Assembly (NCBI GenBank): GCA_910585995.1
Contig: CAJUGG010000013.1
Coordinates: forward strand, 1-7,866
Direction: 5' to 3'
Source of the DNA: an uncultured Lachnospiraceae bacterium
GTDB taxonomy: Bacteria; Bacillota; Clostridia; Lachnospirales; Lachnospiraceae
Length of the DNA: 7,866 nt
In this document: piece after piece, positions 1 to 6,667 of the stretch
How the letters are laid out: the number at the start of each line of letters is the position of its first letter
Position numbering within the stretch: position 1 is the first letter of the stretch
Program-made: the position numbers and the translations under genes
Notes under the pieces: model-generated
The model's database searches: none
The model's input: only the letters and a program-made list of their open reading frames with translations
What the model was told of the DNA's origin: nothing

Positions 1-108
1 AGGACCCGCTACTCCGGGTACTCCCTGCGGGCCTGTGGGGCCTTGGGGACCGGTTGGGCCGACAGCACCGGCAGGACCCGCTACTCCGGGCACTCCCTGA
101 GGACCTGC
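1..108 (-). repeat. 72-bp-period direct repeat inside the collagen-like gene
   Basis: The 18 bases at 1-18 recur identically at 73-90, and similarity continues with mismatches on the right-hand side (19-35 versus 91-107). The offset of 72 bases is 24 codons, or eight Gly-X-Y triplets, and the repeated protein segment is GPQGVPGVAGP. This is the usual signature of collagen-like genes that lengthen and shorten by in-frame duplication. The left copy is cut by the window edge, so the true number of units is unknown. Confidence 0.7.
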
Positions 109-306
109 TGGCCCTTCCATACCTCCAGGTCCAATCGGACCCTGGGGACCCATAGGACCCTGAGGCCCCGTAGGTCCCGGACAACCTCTGGGGCCTGGAC
201 AGCCTCTAGGACCCATGGGACCGGTCGGTCCCTGACAGCATCCGTTTCCTGGGTGCCCCTGGCACCCACAAGAGCCATTTTCACAATTTCTTCGGAAAAA
301 ATCCAT
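1..306 (-). CDS. Collagen-like Gly-X-Y repeat protein, cysteine-rich N-terminus (partial, 3' end beyond window)
   Basis: The minus frame from ATG at 304-306 stays open to the left edge, giving 102 residues of a longer protein. From Gly26 every third residue is Gly (GPT, GPM, GPR, GCP, GPQ, GVP, GVA and so on), the pattern of a collagen triple helix. The same phase extends back to Gly11, broken only at residue 23, where Cys replaces Gly. Cysteines sit at 8, 13, 15, 23, 24, 36 and 42. There is no signal peptide or membrane segment in the visible part. AGGAG at 317-321 lies 10 bases before the start. Bacterial collagen-like proteins include BclA-type exosporium filaments, which also lack a classical signal peptide and are glycosylated on GPT triplets; four GPT triplets are visible here (Thr28, 46, 85, 91). 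A spore-surface role is inference. The C-terminal domain that would help to classify it is missing. It lies 68 bases after a glycosyltransferase gene. Confidence 0.88.
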   Translation of the reverse strand, partial: MDFFRRNCENGSCGCQGHPGNGCCQGPTGPMGPRGCPGPRGCPGPTGPQGPMGPQGPIGPGGMEGPAGPQGVPGVAGPAGAVGPTGPQGPTGPQGVPGVAGP

Positions 307-316
307 ACTCCTTCGT

Positions 317-321
317 CTCCT
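317..321 (-). promoter_or_regulatory. Ribosome binding site of the collagen-like gene
   Basis: Read on the minus strand this is AGGAG, 10 bases from the ATG at 304-306. A second AAGGAG (308-313) lies only one base from the ATG, too close to serve it. No other in-frame start codon is near enough to use that second site, so the start at 306 is retained. Confidence 0.55.
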
Positions 322-374
322 GATTACATCATTTTCACTAATTAGACTATGCAGACTTTTCCAAAGCGTTCTTT

Positions 375-1439
375 CTACATATTGCGAAAATATTCTTCAT
401 TTTTCAAATATTCTCTTCCATAAGGCTTACACTTTCCCGCCATTTTATGACACTCATAAGCACGTTCTCTCTCCCCCATACGATCATAACAGACACTCAG
501 CTGCAGATAAGGCTGATATCCATAACACTCGTTTTGTACAAATGCTCCAGCCGTCTCTTTCTTCGCATGCAGCGCCGCCTGATACCAGAATACCGCCTGA
601 TCCCACATCTGCCGGTCCATAAAGTGTTTTCCCAGATCACAGCACAATTCTCCGCCCGGCGCCCGGTAGCGAAGCCCCCGGTACAGGCAATCAAGCGCCT
701 CTTTTTCCCTGCCAAGCTGATACAGACTGTAGGCACTGTATCGGCAGGCATCCACCTGATGTTCCCAAAAGGCATCCTCTCGTTTTAAAAAATAGTAAAA
801 TACGCCCAAAGCTTCTTCATATCTTCTGTGATAGTAAAGTTCCCTTCCATAATAGAATAGATCCCGCGCGCAGAAAACTTCGCCTGCTTCTTTCATCTTC
901 TCATAGATCCGAAGATTCCGATGCCCATAAGACGTCTTTTGGCTGTGATGCTCGATGCAGACCGACAGTCTCTCTACCTTTCCAGAGACCGCAATCGCCT
1001 CATGCACCCGTCCCTCCCATCGAAATCCGCGTTCTCTCTTTAACAAACGTTCGCGTTCATAACAAAAGTTCACATTCCCCGCCTCGTCAAATCCAGTTGC
1101 ATACGGCATCATCACCGCATCCGCCGAACCATCTGCCGCTTCTTTCCAGGTGAGAAACCGTTCCCGTTCCTCTGCGGGAAACACATCATCCGCATCTAAC
1201 CACATGCAGTAATCCATCACTGCCTTGGAAAACGCCTCATTGCGCGCTGCCGCAAAATCATCTCTCCATACAAAATCATAGATTTGATCGGTATATCGTG
1301 CTGCTTCTTCCTTCGTCCCATCCAAAGAGCCGGTGTCTATGATGACAATCTCGTCCACCATCCCTTTGACAGATTCCAGACACCTGCCTAGCACTGCCTC
1401 CTCATCTCTTACAATCATGCACAGGCTGATACGAACCAT
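375..1439 (-). CDS. Family 2 (GT-A) glycosyltransferase with C-terminal TPR-like region
   Basis: This 354-residue cytoplasmic enzyme is predicted to transfer a sugar from a nucleotide-sugar donor. The N-terminal GT-A domain (about residues 1-165) shows the family landmarks in order: CMIVRDEE at 7-14; VDEIVIIDTGSLDGT at 28-42; a conserved FVWRDDFAAARNEA stretch at 56-69; the metal-binding WLDADD at 80-85; and the W-x-G-x-VHE motif at 141-147. From about residue 190 to the end lie amphipathic helix pairs resembling tetratricopeptide repeats, for example around 193-220, 228-256, 262-291 and 308-337. This GT2-plus-TPR layout is known from protein glycosyltransferases such as the sublancin enzyme SunS, but also from polysaccharide enzymes. 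AGGAG abuts the ATG directly, which is unusually close; the start is kept because the family typically begins with this short strand before CMIVR. The next gene downstream is the collagen-like protein, a possible acceptor. The acceptor and the sugar cannot be read from sequence. Confidence 0.9.
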   Translation of the reverse strand: MVRISLCMIVRDEEAVLGRCLESVKGMVDEIVIIDTGSLDGTKEEAARYTDQIYDFVWRDDFAAARNEAFSKAVMDYCMWLDADDVFPAEERERFLTWKEAADGSADAVMMPYATGFDEAGNVNFCYERERLLKRERGFRWEGRVHEAIAVSGKVERLSVCIEHHSQKTSYGHRNLRIYEKMKEAGEVFCARDLFYYGRELYYHRRYEEALGVFYYFLKREDAFWEHQVDACRYSAYSLYQLGREKEALDCLYRGLRYRAPGGELCCDLGKHFMDRQMWDQAVFWYQAALHAKKETAGAFVQNECYGYQPYLQLSVCYDRMGERERAYECHKMAGKCKPYGREYLKNEEYFRNM

Positions 1440-1473
1440 CTCCTGTGACCTGCCTTTACTTCTTTTCTCTATC

Positions 1474-2574
1474 TTATGCCTGTGTGTTTTTTCTGCTCTC
1501 CCAAATCACCGGATGCTTTTTTACCAGCCTGTAGATCTTCTCGATCTCATCTGGTATCCGGATCTTTTTCGGGCACTCTTTGATGCAGGGCATCTGCACA
1601 CATCCGCGGCACCACGCAGCACTTTCTTCGATCCCCATATTTAGTTTTCTAAGCGCCCAGTAGTCTTTTCCCAGAAAAAAATATTGATATTGCCGAAATA
1701 ATGTATGGATCTCTGTGCCATGTGGGCAATGGCACCTCTGGCAGCGGTCACAGGGAATCGGCTCATAGGTTTTTTCCAGATGCGAGAGAACCTCTTCAAA
1801 AGAAAGAATGGGATCTGATCCCCATAAAACAGAATCCTCCATCGCCTCCCTGACTTGCGCTAAAGTGCCGATGCCGATCAGTGCACAGGAGATCGGGTAG
1901 GACAATACGCTTCGCAGCAACGTGCGGACAGGAAAATAACAAGGCAGAAGCCCTGCCGCATAGACTTTATTGATCAAAAGCCCCTTTTCCCGAAAAAGCG
2001 GCTCCGCCTGTATCCGGTCCAGCATCCCCCGTTCTAAGAGGTTGCCGCTTCCCTGCAGGACATCCACGCGGGGATCTTTGCCTCCCCTAAGCAGCGTGTC
2101 ATAGTAATGAGAAGCAATCCCGGCAAAACGAATCCTGCCTTCTTCCTTTAACTCCGTCAAAGCATCCAGCGCACCGCCTGCTTGAAAGACCTCCTCCTCA
2201 TGCTCTGCATCCACCTGGTGGACAAAATAGAGATCTGCATAGGTTCCTAAGTTCTCACACGAGGTCTGCACCGCCTGATAGATCCCATTTCCATCAAAAA
2301 AGCGGGCTTTGTCTGAGATCACGATCTGCTCTCTGCCGATATAAGAGGCAAATGCTCCCAGTTTGATCTCTGCATCTCCATACTCCGGGACAATGGCAGT
2401 ATCATACAGATTACAGCCCCTCTGAAAAGCCGCTTCCATCACGAAAAGCGCCTCTGCCTCCTCCAGATTGTAGTACTCCGGCAGGACCGGAACATTTCCC
2501 TTTAAAATGGGGATTGTGCCAAAACCAATCTCTGACACCATCAAACCTGTCTTTCCCAGCTTTCGCTTGCGCAT
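1474..2574 (-). CDS. Aldo/keto reductase with C-terminal iron-sulfur (ferredoxin-like) domain
   Basis: This is a predicted NAD(P)H-dependent oxidoreductase of the aldo/keto reductase superfamily, in the branch (COG1453 type) carrying a ferredoxin-like tail. With the start at 2574 it has 366 residues. The N-terminus KLGKTGLMVSEIGFGT is typical. The catalytic tetrad is complete: Asp58 (in YDTA), Tyr65 (in EYGD), Lys89 (in SDKARF) and His119 (in YFVHQVD). The tail has two cysteine clusters, Cys275/278/281/283 followed by Pro, and Cys322/325/330/334 followed by Pro, fitting two 4Fe-4S centres, although the spacing differs from the usual form. Start choice: the frame extends to an ATG at 2599-2601, but AAGGAG lies 6 bases before the ATG at 2572-2574 and nothing comparable precedes the upstream ATG. 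The gene is 34 bases upstream of the glycosyltransferase and 28-55 bases downstream of the LRR gene. The substrate is unknown. Confidence 0.9.
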   Translation of the reverse strand: MRKRKLGKTGLMVSEIGFGTIPILKGNVPVLPEYYNLEEAEALFVMEAAFQRGCNLYDTAIVPEYGDAEIKLGAFASYIGREQIVISDKARFFDGNGIYQAVQTSCENLGTYADLYFVHQVDAEHEEEVFQAGGALDALTELKEEGRIRFAGIASHYYDTLLRGGKDPRVDVLQGSGNLLERGMLDRIQAEPLFREKGLLINKVYAAGLLPCYFPVRTLLRSVLSYPISCALIGIGTLAQVREAMEDSVLWGSDPILSFEEVLSHLEKTYEPIPCDRCQRCHCPHGTEIHTLFRQYQYFFLGKDYWALRKLNMGIEESAAWCRGCVQMPCIKECPKKIRIPDEIEKIYRLVKKHPVIWESRKNTQA

Positions 2575-2580
2575 CCCTCT

Positions 2581-2586
2581 CTCCTT
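2581..2586 (-). promoter_or_regulatory. Ribosome binding site deciding the aldo/keto reductase start
   Basis: The minus-strand sequence AAGGAG lies six bases before the ATG at 2572-2574 and inside the longer reading frame that begins at 2601. Its position favours the shorter protein. The ATG at 2601 has only weak purine matches upstream. Confidence 0.65.
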
Positions 2587-2629
2587 GTCTCCTGTATCCA
2601 TACATACAGTTCATCCATTTAAAATACTT

Positions 2630-5600
2630 TTATTCGCCGTCTCTATGCACACCCACAAACGCGCGTTCCTCCACCACAACCCCATCCGGGATCTCGTATG
2701 CAGTCAGCCCCTTACAAAAGGCAAATGCCTCTTTCCCAATCTTTTTTAATGTCGAAGGCAGTCGGATCGCTCTTAAGCTGTGACAGCGGTAAAAGGCTTT
2801 TTCCGGGATCTCCTCCAAGCCTTCCGGCAAAAGGATCTCTTCCAGAGCAGTACAGTGTTCAAAGGCGCGCGCCCCAATCTCCTGCAGGGCATCGGACAGC
2901 TCCACTTTCCGAAGCGACCCGCAGCCTGCAAAAGCCTGTGCTTCGATGCATTTTACACAAGTTGCCCCCCGGACCTCTTCGAGCCACTTGCAGCCTGCAA
3001 AGGCACGTCTGCCAATCCGGCCAAGGGTCTTAGGAAGGGTCACTTTGGTCAACAGATTGCCCTCTTCAAACGCACCCTCTCCTATCGCTGTAATCCCATA
3101 AGCAATCGTCAGACAAGAGATATTTCCGGTACATTCCACAAGCACTCCATCCGGACTCGTCTTAAAGCAGTTCAGGCTGTCAAAGACCGCCTGTTTGGCA
3201 AGCGCCGGCAAATCCCGCTCCCGGTCCGCAATCCCGGTAAATGTAATGCAAGTCCCGTCAGGCAGTGTCATCTCCCTAAGATGGATACAGTTGCGAAAGG
3301 CATAAGCTTCCACTCTCACTTGGTCCGAGAGAAAGCGGATCTTCTCGATCCCAAGTCCATTGGCAAACGCCCAGCCACAGATCAAGCGGACCTCTTTTGG
3401 CACTACCACTTCCCCTGTGCAGCCAGAACCGTCCAGCAGCATCCCATGGACCACCACCATCGGGGAAGCTTCCTGTTTCCGCCTGAGCCAGCCCGTCCCA
3501 TGAAAAGCCCTTGCACCGATCTCTTCCACAGTATCCGGGATCTCCACCTCCTGAAGCGTCAGTCTGTCCCGGAACACCTCCGTTTCGATGCGCCGGATGC
3601 CCTTTGGAATCTTTACCTTTTTCCCGGCTCCCAGATAGGCGCAAAGAGTGCTCGTCTGCTCGATCACAAAGCAGCTAAAGGCACTGTGAAACATAAGCCT
3701 GACCACCTCTGGAAGCCGCGCAGAGAATAATTCCTGATAGCTCTCTGTTTCCCACCTTTTTTCCTGTAAAATCACCGCCTGAAGGCTGGTACAGCCTGAC
3801 AGCGCATACTCTTTCAATATGATCTGCCCCTCTCCTGTCAGTTCCACCTCTGTAAGACTTCCGCAGTCTTCCAAAGCATGGGCTTCCAGGCAAAGTCCAT
3901 CCTGCCACTTCACCTGTGTCAGCGCATCGCATCCTGCAAACGCATAAGAGCCGATCCATCTAAGAGAAACAAAGGAAAATTCCCGCAGATTCTGACATCC
4001 ACTAAAACAATACGGCCCAACGGTCTCTGCCTCTTCACAGACACAGACCTCCAGGCTGCTGCAATTTTCAAACATACGTTCTTCCAGGTGAGAGAGCCGG
4101 GAAACTGTCGCCTTTTGCAAAGACCGGCAGTTTGCAAATGCAGCGCTCCCAACCTGCTGCGCAGAAAACTCCGCCTCCCGAAGCGCACCGCATCGCTCGA
4201 ATGTACGTGAACCGATCTCAGACAGCCCCTCTTTGGATACGACCTCTGTCATCTTGTCACATCCAAAAAATGCCCCCTCGCCAGTCCGTACAAGACTTCT
4301 GGAAAGATGCACCTTTGTGACCTTACTGTTTCCTGCAAAGGCATAAGGAGCAATGCTGACTATTCCCTCCGGCAAACAGACCTCTCCCTCACACCGTTCC
4401 CCGGATACGAGCACATCACCGATCACCACCAGCGGCTCTGATGACTCCAGATACCGCGTCCCCTCAAACGCGCGCTCACCGATCTGTAAACTATGGTTTA
4501 TATTTTCCGGACGCAGCATCCAACACCCGGCAAACGCTTCTTTTCCAATCCATTTGATTCCATCCATCCGCACCCGGCGCAGGTTTTCACACCGATAGAA
4601 AGCACGCGTACCGACAGATTCCCATACCGGAAGTTCTGTCTTATCCCCCTGCGAACGCGTTGTCAGCACGATTTCCTGAAGACTGGAACATCCGGAAAAC
4701 ACCTCTGCCTCCAGACTGTGAATCTTAGCCGGCATCCATATTTTTTGCAGCGATTTGCACCCCTTAAACGCGGCTGCCCCGATATCACAGACCGTATCCG
4801 GCAGCGTGATCTCTGTCACTTTTGTGTTTCCATAAAAAGCGCCCCCTGCTATGATCTGCACCTCTTTTGGGATCGTTACCTTCCCTGACCATTCCCTTCC
4901 GTCCCAGAAGATCTTATTGCTTTTTTCTGTCTCCTCTTCGCTCCATCGTCTTAAAAACGGCGTTCCTTCCCACACATGACGCCCTGCAGACTGGATGCTT
5001 TCCGGCAGTATCACACGGTCTAGTTTTGTACAGCCATACGCCAGTTTATCCGGAAGATGCCGCACGCCCTCTTCACAGATCAGCATCCGAAGTCTCTTAC
5101 AGTCCCCAAAGACGTCCCTCCCATAATGGATGCCGCTGCTGCCCATCCAGACCTTTTTTACGCCACTTCTTGCAAACGCCAGACTTTCCACATACTCTGT
5201 CTTAGCCCACAGCCTGATCTCTGTCAGTCCGCCGCACTGATAAAAAGCCATCTCCCCGATCCGTGTCAGGCTTTCCGGAAACGTAAGTTTTTTGATGCCA
5301 GCGCACCCATAAAAAGCGCTCTCTCCAATCTCTGTCATCTCTTCTGAGAATTGTATTTCCCGCAGCACCAGGCAGTGTCGGAACGTACGTTCTTCTATCA
5401 CCCGGACCCCCACAGGCAGATGTGCCCGGATCAGTTTGACACAGTGATCAAATGCACCCGGCCCGATCTTTTGAAGCCCCTCCGGCAATCGGATCGTCTG
5501 TAGCAGCAGGCAGTCTTTAAAGGCGTCTGCACCGATCTCTATAAGGCTCTCTGGCAAAATAACACGGTCGATGGCTTCATTTCCTGCAAATGCTCCTTCT

Positions 5601-6637
5601 GCGATCTTCGTGACCCCCTCAGGAACCACCACACGGGATTCTAACCCTAAGTATTTTAAAAGAATCGTCCCGCTCAGCCGGAAATTGCCCATCACCTGAT
5701 AGTAGATCTGGCGCACCATCCCCGGAACGTCTGGTTCTGTCAGTCCCTGAAGCCCGGTACATATATAATCTCTTCCATCCGCCGTCTGCACCGTCTTCAG
5801 GGAAGTACAGTTTTTAAATGCATCTTCATGAATCAATACTTCTTTTCCTGCAAAACGCACTTCCTCCAGATTGATACAGTTGCGAAAAGCCCGGCTGTCG
5901 ATCTCTTTTAAGGACTTGGGAAGCTTGACTAAGACAATCCCCCGCTTATCAAAAAAGCAGCTTTTTCCCAGCTTCTCAATCCCTTCCGGTACTTCCACCT
6001 GTTTTAGATTGGTCAGAAAACGGACCAGACACCGGCCGTCTAACTCCATCATCCTGAGCACGTCCACCGCGATCGCCCGCACAAGAGACGGCAGCTTGCC
6101 GCCGCTTACCACTGCCTCCACGGCATTGGGGATCTGCACACAGACTCCGCCTGCAAACTGGATCTTTCGGATCATCCCGCAGCCGGTAAAGACATCACAG
6201 ATACCGCTTTCCATAAGGCCTTCGCAGATCGTGAGTTTTTTAAGCAACACATCGTTGACAAATACCTGTTTCCCCAACCGTCTGACACCCGGCATCTGTA
6301 CTTCCACCAGACTGTCACAATAGAGGAACGTACAGTCCAAAAGTTCCTCCACCGCTTCCGGCAGGATAACTTTTTTCAGTGCATGGCAGCGGTGAAATGC
6401 ATAGCTTCCAATGCTGGATACCTGAGAAGGGATCTGTATGGACTCTAAGCGTCGGCATCCTTTAAAAGCATAGGCTTCGATCCTCTGAAGGCTCTCTGGC
6501 AGTTCCACCCCTCTCACAGAAACACAGGCCTTAAAAGCCCCTTCCCCTATCGTGTGGACTCCCTGCGGGATCTGTACCAGCTCTTCTCTTCCTGTATAGG
6601 CAACCACTCTGCCATCCTGAATCTGCAATTCTTCCAT
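2630..6637 (-). CDS. Large BspA-type leucine-rich repeat protein (LRR_5), no signal peptide
   Basis: The 1335-residue protein consists almost wholly of 22-24-residue repeats with consensus L-x-x-V-x-L-P-x-x-L-x-x-I-G-x-x-A-F-x-x-C, the BspA / Treponema pallidum LRR type. By eye I count about 45 repeats, marked by AFxxC-like cores at residues 34-38, 57-61, 79-83 and so on to about 1327. Longer variant segments interrupt the array. Segments at about 180-228, 303-350, 973-1022 and 1142-1190 carry a predicted helix and then a VxIPxGIxxI restart. Those at about 556-604, 724-770 and 1044-1093 begin with a GTxxL motif and restart through a GxVxIP-like strand. The N-terminus (MEELQIQDGRVV) is hydrophilic, with no signal peptide, anchor, LPXTG motif or transmembrane segment, whereas many family members are secreted. 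It is therefore probably cytoplasmic or non-classically exported. BspA-type LRRs generally bind proteins; the partner here is unknown. The ribosome binding site is weak (AGAAG-like). Confidence 0.92.
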   Translation of the reverse strand: MEELQIQDGRVVAYTGREELVQIPQGVHTIGEGAFKACVSVRGVELPESLQRIEAYAFKGCRRLESIQIPSQVSSIGSYAFHRCHALKKVILPEAVEELLDCTFLYCDSLVEVQMPGVRRLGKQVFVNDVLLKKLTICEGLMESGICDVFTGCGMIRKIQFAGGVCVQIPNAVEAVVSGGKLPSLVRAIAVDVLRMMELDGRCLVRFLTNLKQVEVPEGIEKLGKSCFFDKRGIVLVKLPKSLKEIDSRAFRNCINLEEVRFAGKEVLIHEDAFKNCTSLKTVQTADGRDYICTGLQGLTEPDVPGMVRQIYYQVMGNFRLSGTILLKYLGLESRVVVPEGVTKIAEGAFAGNEAIDRVILPESLIEIGADAFKDCLLLQTIRLPEGLQKIGPGAFDHCVKLIRAHLPVGVRVIEERTFRHCLVLREIQFSEEMTEIGESAFYGCAGIKKLTFPESLTRIGEMAFYQCGGLTEIRLWAKTEYVESLAFARSGVKKVWMGSSGIHYGRDVFGDCKRLRMLICEEGVRHLPDKLAYGCTKLDRVILPESIQSAGRHVWEGTPFLRRWSEEETEKSNKIFWDGREWSGKVTIPKEVQIIAGGAFYGNTKVTEITLPDTVCDIGAAAFKGCKSLQKIWMPAKIHSLEAEVFSGCSSLQEIVLTTRSQGDKTELPVWESVGTRAFYRCENLRRVRMDGIKWIGKEAFAGCWMLRPENINHSLQIGERAFEGTRYLESSEPLVVIGDVLVSGERCEGEVCLPEGIVSIAPYAFAGNSKVTKVHLSRSLVRTGEGAFFGCDKMTEVVSKEGLSEIGSRTFERCGALREAEFSAQQVGSAAFANCRSLQKATVSRLSHLEERMFENCSSLEVCVCEEAETVGPYCFSGCQNLREFSFVSLRWIGSYAFAGCDALTQVKWQDGLCLEAHALEDCGSLTEVELTGEGQIILKEYALSGCTSLQAVILQEKRWETESYQELFSARLPEVVRLMFHSAFSCFVIEQTSTLCAYLGAGKKVKIPKGIRRIETEVFRDRLTLQEVEIPDTVEEIGARAFHGTGWLRRKQEASPMVVVHGMLLDGSGCTGEVVVPKEVRLICGWAFANGLGIEKIRFLSDQVRVEAYAFRNCIHLREMTLPDGTCITFTGIADRERDLPALAKQAVFDSLNCFKTSPDGVLVECTGNISCLTIAYGITAIGEGAFEEGNLLTKVTLPKTLGRIGRRAFAGCKWLEEVRGATCVKCIEAQAFAGCGSLRKVELSDALQEIGARAFEHCTALEEILLPEGLEEIPEKAFYRCHSLRAIRLPSTLKKIGKEAFAFCKGLTAYEIPDGVVVEERAFVGVHRDGE

Positions 6638-6667
6638 CTTCTTCTACTGCCCTTTCTTGTCCTCTTC

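Noticed and set aside
1..108. Regular repeats at the left edge that could suggest a CRISPR or VNTR locus
   Set aside because: The repeat period is 72 bases with coding-phase Gly-X-Y content and no unique spacers; it is an internal coding repeat.
81..284. Minus-strand 67-codon frame starting MKMALVGARG
   Set aside because: It is out of frame with, and entirely inside, the collagen-like gene; it stays open only because of the repeat composition.
43..345. Plus-strand frame of 100 codons rich in R, T and S, opposite the collagen-like gene
   Set aside because: It is the complement of a Gly-Pro-rich repeat; the minus frame with Gly at every third residue and a ribosome binding site explains the sequence fully.
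307..374. Possible terminator or promoter between the glycosyltransferase and the collagen-like gene
   Set aside because: I found no stem followed by a T-run and no -35/-10 pair with acceptable spacing; the matches were too weak to list.
497..775. Minus-strand 92-codon frame inside the glycosyltransferase gene
   Set aside because: It lies in an alternative frame within the TPR-like region of a clearly coding gene and resembles no known protein.
2920..3010. Recurring GCAGCCTGCAAA words inside the LRR gene
   Set aside because: They encode the repeated AFAGC core of neighbouring LRRs, so they are coding repeats and not separate elements.
2780..3730. Long open plus-strand frame (316 codons) opposite the LRR gene
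   Set aside because: It is the antisense of a strongly patterned LRR coding sequence, has no recognisable domain or ribosome binding site, and its composition mirrors the repeats on the other strand.
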